A DNA stretch of 8,876 bases from Alphaproteobacteria bacterium (GTDB lineage Bacteria; Pseudomonadota; Alphaproteobacteria; Rhizobiales; Xanthobacteraceae): contig VAZQ01000256.1 in NCBI GenBank assembly GCA_005883115.1, positions 1 through 8,876 on the forward strand. The letters run 5' to 3'. Below the pieces are notes generated by a model. It saw nothing but the letters and a program-made list of their open reading frames with translations. It was not told where the DNA came from and searched no databases. The position numbers and the translations under genes are program-made. This document shows positions 6,407-8,876 of this stretch, in pieces (position 1 is the stretch's first letter; every line of letters starts with the position of its first letter).

Positions 6407-6431
6407 GGTCCACTGGGCAAAGGCTGTAAGG

Positions 6432-6461
6432 CTTGAACTGCGCAGCAGGAATGGACAATTC
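6432..6461 (+). promoter_or_regulatory. Weak candidate promoter for hrcA
   Basis: CTTGAA (6432-6437) reads as TTGAAC in the -35 register and is followed after 17 nt by CAATTC (6456-6461), a poor -10. The CTTGAA resembles the -35 box of RpoH promoters, but no convincing RpoH -10 is present. It is the best-placed option in the 129-bp divergent gap. No CIRCE inverted repeat was found here. Confidence 0.25.
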
Positions 6462-6475
6462 TGTCGCGTTTGAAC

Positions 6476-6488
6476 GGAGAGAGCGTTG
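6476..6488 (+). promoter_or_regulatory. Ribosome binding site deciding the TTG start of hrcA
   Basis: GGAG (6476-6479) within a purine run stands 6 nt before TTG at 6486. No ATG or GTG lies in frame between here and the conserved QLNERSRDIFRQIVE segment, so TTG is the only plausible start. Confidence 0.75.
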
Positions 6489-7562
6489 TCCCACGACATC
6501 CCCATCGGCGCGACACAGGTAAGCCTGGTCCAGCTCAACGAGCGCTCGCGCGATATTTTTCGACAAATCGTCGAGAGTTATCTCGCCACCGGCGAGCCCG
6601 TGGGCTCGCGCAACATCTCGCGCCTGATCACGACGCCGCTCTCGCCTGCTTCGGTCCGCAACGTGATGTCGGACCTGGAACAGCTCGGCCTCATTTACGC
6701 GCCGCATACGTCGGCTGGGCGGTTGCCGACCGAGCTCGGCTTGCGCTTCTTCGTCGATGCGCTGATGGAGATCGGGGATCTTGCCGAATCCGATCGGCGC
6801 GAGATGGAGGCCAAGGTCGCCGCTGTCGGCAAATCCATGGAGGCCGTGCTCAATGAAGCGTCGGGGATGCTGTCGGACCTCACGCGCGCAGCGGGGGTGG
6901 TGCTGACGGCCAAATCGAACGTGCGATTGAAGCACATAGAATTTGTGCGACTCGAGCCCGAGCGCGCACTGGTCGTCTTGGTGGGGGAGGACGGGCTGGT
7001 CGAGAATCGCGTCATTAACGTGCCGATGGGACTGCCCGCAGCCTCTCTCACCGAAGCGGCGAACTTTCTCAATGCACATGTGCGCGGCTGTACATTGGCC
7101 GAAGCCAAGATCGAATTGGAGAAAGCGCTCGCGGCTGCCCAGGCGGAACTCGACCAGCTCACCCAGAAGCTCGTCGCTGCCGGTCTCGCCAGCTGGTCGG
7201 GCGGCGAATCTGACGAACGTAAGCTGATCGTGCGTGGTGCGGCTCACCTGCTCGACGATCTCAAAGCAGTTGAGGACCTCGAGCGGGTGCGGCTTCTGTT
7301 TGATGATCTCGAAACGAAGCGCGGCGTGATCGATCTCCTCGGCCAGGCGGAGCGCGCCGAGGGCGCCCGTATCTTCATCGGCTCGGAGAACAAGCTCTTC
7401 TCGCTCTCGGGCTCCTCGACCATCGTTGCGCCCTATCGCGACGGCGCCGGCCGCATCGTCGGCGGACTGGGCGTCATTGGCCCGACGCGGCTCAATTACG
7501 CGCGGGTTATTCCGATGGTGGATTACACCGCCAAGGTGGTGAGCAAGCTCATCGGCGGCTGA
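6486..7562 (+). CDS. hrcA: Heat-inducible transcription repressor HrcA
   Basis: DNA-binding repressor that classically binds CIRCE operators upstream of chaperone genes such as groESL and is released on heat shock, with GroEL modulating its activity. The 358-aa product has the N-terminal winged helix, including SPASVRNVMSDLE (53-65, recognition region) and PHTSAGRLPT (73-82), a central GAF-like domain, and the C-terminal family block GPTRLNYARVIPMVDYT (from 332). Length and motifs are normal. The N-terminal 90 residues closely resemble the Bradyrhizobium-type HrcA as I recall it. The start is TTG with a good GGAG, which would moderate expression, as suits a repressor. grpE follows on the same strand after 87 nt. 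No CIRCE is visible upstream of either gene here, so its targets probably lie elsewhere, for example groESL. Confidence 0.97.
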   Translation: MSHDIPIGATQVSLVQLNERSRDIFRQIVESYLATGEPVGSRNISRLITTPLSPASVRNVMSDLEQLGLIYAPHTSAGRLPTELGLRFFVDALMEIGDLAESDRREMEAKVAAVGKSMEAVLNEASGMLSDLTRAAGVVLTAKSNVRLKHIEFVRLEPERALVVLVGEDGLVENRVINVPMGLPAASLTEAANFLNAHVRGCTLAEAKIELEKALAAAQAELDQLTQKLVAAGLASWSGGESDERKLIVRGAAHLLDDLKAVEDLERVRLLFDDLETKRGVIDLLGQAERAEGARIFIGSENKLFSLSGSSTIVAPYRDGAGRIVGGLGVIGPTRLNYARVIPMVDYTAKVVSKLIGG

Positions 7563-7584
7563 CGCCAACAAACGACGGTTCCGG

Positions 7585-7614
7585 CTTGATTTTTGGCCCC
7601 TCAACCCTGATATC
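7585..7614 (+). promoter_or_regulatory. Candidate heat-shock (RpoH-like) promoter for grpE
   Basis: CTTGATT (7585-7591) and CCCTGATAT (7605-7613) are 13 nt apart, close to the E. coli sigma32 layout CTTGAAA-N13-15-CCCCATnT. The same DNA read as sigma70 gives TTGATT-17-GATATC, a weaker match. It lies in the 87-bp hrcA-grpE gap, so grpE could be induced by heat independently of hrcA. The -10 is embedded in a near-palindrome, CCC-T-GATATC-G-GGG (7605-7618). Confidence 0.4.
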
Positions 7615-7649
7615 GGGGGCGAACCGAATTGTTAGGTGGGAACACAACA

Positions 7650-8312
7650 ATGCCGGATACGACCGTTCGCGCACCGGGCGCCGCGACCGACGAGAACGAC
7701 CAAGGAGCCGATCAGGCCGAGACGTCGATCAATTCAGCGGCTGGCGAGACCTCAGCCGCTCCGAAAGAGGATCCCATGGCCACGCTTGCCCGCGAAGCCG
7801 CCGATTACAAAGACAAGCTCCTGCGTTCGCTCGCGGAAATGGAAAATCTGCGCAAGCGGACCGAGCGCCAGGTGGCCGATGCCCGCGAATACGGCATCGC
7901 CGCTTTCGCCCGCGATATCCTGGCGGTCGCCGACAATATGGAGCGCGCTCTCGGCGCGCTCGACGCGGACCTGCGGGAGAAAGCCGACGCTGGCACCAAG
8001 GCCCTGCTCGATGGCGTCGAGCTCACCGAGCGCGAACTTCTCAAGGTGCTGGAAAAGCACGGCGTGAAGAAATTCGAACCGCTGGACGAGAAATTCGATC
8101 CAAATCTCCATCAGGCGATGTACGAAGCGCCCGATACGTCGCGGCCCGCAGGCACGGTGGCGCGCGTGATACAGCCCGGTTACATGATCGGCGAGCGCGT
8201 TTTGCGACCCGCGCTCGTTGCTGTCGCCAAAGGCGGACCGAAGGCTTCAATGGAGGCGCCGGCCAACGACAACGCGGACGCGTCTTCGCAGGACCCGCAG
8301 GATTCTCGCTGA
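7650..8312 (+). CDS. grpE: Nucleotide exchange factor GrpE
   Basis: Cochaperone that dimerises and releases ADP from DnaK, resetting the DnaK-DnaJ folding cycle in the cytoplasm. The 220-aa product has an acidic, low-complexity N-terminal tail (about 1-42), a long charged helix that should form the dimer coiled coil (about 45-110, with DYKDKLLRSLAEMENLRKRTE), a helical-bundle segment with DGVELTERELLKVLEKHGV (121-139), and the C-terminal beta-wing signature ARVIQPGYMIGERVLRPALV (171-190). All expected regions are present. I chose ATG at 7650, preceded by AGGTGG about 10 nt upstream; an in-frame TTG at 7629 would add seven non-conserved residues. The C-terminal tail (PANDNADASSQDPQD) is disordered-looking. 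dnaK does not follow immediately: the next gene converges on grpE. Confidence 0.97.
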   Translation: MPDTTVRAPGAATDENDQGADQAETSINSAAGETSAAPKEDPMATLAREAADYKDKLLRSLAEMENLRKRTERQVADAREYGIAAFARDILAVADNMERALGALDADLREKADAGTKALLDGVELTERELLKVLEKHGVKKFEPLDEKFDPNLHQAMYEAPDTSRPAGTVARVIQPGYMIGERVLRPALVAVAKGGPKASMEAPANDNADASSQDPQDSR

Positions 8313-8332
8313 CAAAGCTGCGCGGTTGTCGG
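8309..8332. repeat. Weak hairpin between convergent grpE and the right-edge gene
   Basis: GACAA (8311-8315) pairs with TTGTC (8326-8330) around a 10-nt GC-rich loop, extendable by a T-G and a C-G pair. It lies exactly at the grpE stop codon, in the 33-nt convergent gap. With no T-tract it is only a possible transcript-end structure. Confidence 0.25.
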
Positions 8333-8345
8333 GCCAGGAAAGCCG

Positions 8346-8840
8346 TCAGCGCGCTTCGATGCCGTCTCGCACGGAGCGGAAGCGGGGGTAGGCATCTTTC
8401 CAGGCGTCCGTGCGCGCGATGCCGATCATTTGCAAATAGGCGCCACCGCCAAAGCGCAGCCATTGTACGACCCTCAGCGTAACGGCGCCGGCCGGATCCC
8501 TGGCATCGGCAAGGATTTGATGCCCCTGCTGCCCGCCGATCCGCAACGGCTCGGACGTGGTGATGCGGATATCCTTGAGATTGGGCACCGTCGCGAAGAC
8601 GTCGCGTGCGAAAGCGTCGCGGTCGGCGGTTTGAGCCGGACCGCCGGGCGCAATGGCAACGAAAATGTGGGGCTCCAGGACGGCGCCAGGGGAACCCGGT
8701 GCGTCGGCATCGCCCAATATCACCGCGCGCCCTGGGGCGACTCCCGCAACGTGAAATCCGGCAAGCTCGCCGACTTTGAACGGCAGAAGACCAAGTTGTT
8801 CGTCCACCGGAACGGTAGCGCGAATCGCCAATGTCGCCAC
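8346..8840 (-). CDS. Hypothetical protein, possibly the C-terminal half of a longer exported protein
   Basis: A 164-aa product that I cannot assign to a named family. It has no Cys, no signal peptide and no membrane segment. Recognisable blocks are VDEQLGLLPFKVGELAGF (12-29), PHIFVAIAPGG (57-67), DAFARDVFATVP (75-86), RIGGQQGHQI (100-109), VVQWLRFGGG (124-133) and a WKDAYPRFRSVRDGI C-terminus. I recall similar sequence forming the second half of roughly 300-aa exported hypothetical proteins in Bradyrhizobium and Rhodopseudomonas; this is memory, not a search. The GTG at 8840 has AGGTGA 9 nt upstream (8850-8855), and two in-frame TGA codons lie upstream before the window edge, so as read the gene is complete but lacks the N-terminal half. 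A frameshift near 8841 or a real short form are both possible. It converges on grpE with a 33-nt gap. Confidence 0.65.
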   Translation of the reverse strand: MATLAIRATVPVDEQLGLLPFKVGELAGFHVAGVAPGRAVILGDADAPGSPGAVLEPHIFVAIAPGGPAQTADRDAFARDVFATVPNLKDIRITTSEPLRIGGQQGHQILADARDPAGAVTLRVVQWLRFGGGAYLQMIGIARTDAWKDAYPRFRSVRDGIEAR

Positions 8841-8876
8841 AGTATCTTGTCACCTTTGTAGTCAGTACATCCGGAG

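Noticed and set aside
6357..6485. A CIRCE operator for HrcA upstream of hrcA
   Set aside because: No TTAGCACTC-N9-GAGTGCTAA or near match could be found here or in the hrcA-grpE gap. The dyad at 6381-6406 has different arms and spacing.
6396..7604. A 402-codon open frame on the minus strand, longer than hrcA, which it covers
   Set aside because: It mirrors the hrcA codon pattern, its translation is rich in Arg, His and Gln with no recognisable domain, and hrcA is unmistakable. Long antisense frames are expected in GC-rich coding DNA.
8041..8853. A 270-codon minus-strand frame crossing grpE and the right-edge gene
   Set aside because: The translation is Arg-rich and low in hydrophobic residues, typical of a shadow frame. 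It overlaps two better-supported genes.
8844..8863. Minus-strand reading DYKGDK, reminiscent of a FLAG epitope, hinting at vector sequence
   Set aside because: It is only six residues, differs from DYKDDDDK, is not in the frame of the gene, and the surrounding DNA looks like ordinary chromosome. Chance.

Overview
The window is about 8.9 kb of GC-rich, densely coding chromosome. Protein sequences and gene order point to an alphaproteobacterium of the order Hyphomicrobiales (Rhizobiales). The HrcA N-terminus, the LpoA-like lipoprotein next to rsmI-yraN-gshB, and the divergent rph / hrcA-grpE arrangement resemble what I recall from Bradyrhizobium, Rhodopseudomonas and Xanthobacteraceae. This is a judgement from memory, not a database match. 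No RNA gene, insertion sequence, CRISPR array or prophage gene was seen.

Layout from left to right: (1) a minus-strand cluster, rsmI > yraN > gshB (gshB runs off the left edge), with rsmI and yraN overlapping by 11 nt; (2) a divergent promoter region of about 155 bp; (3) a plus-strand LpoA-like penicillin-binding-protein activator lipoprotein; (4) a minus-strand cluster, rph > rdgB > hemW, converging on the lipoprotein gene with only 5 nt between stops, with rdgB and hemW overlapping by 14 nt; (5) a minus-strand gene for an exported isochorismatase-fold protein, lying between rph and hrcA; (6) plus-strand hrcA and grpE, the heat-shock regulator and the DnaK nucleotide exchange factor; (7) a minus-strand hypothetical gene converging on grpE.

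Most of the window is conserved housekeeping: glutathione synthesis, 16S rRNA and tRNA processing or modification, nucleotide-pool sanitation, heme trafficking, cell-wall synthase activation and proteostasis. No multi-gene novel system is visible. The most unusual items are the isochorismatase-fold protein, which has a signal peptide and Ser where the family's catalytic Cys is expected; a heat-shock-like promoter in front of grpE with no CIRCE operator upstream of hrcA or grpE; the unrecognised gene at the right edge, which may be the C-terminal half of a longer exported protein; and several perfect palindromes in intergenic DNA. Starts were chosen from Shine-Dalgarno spacing: hemW and hrcA use TTG, and the right-edge gene uses GTG.
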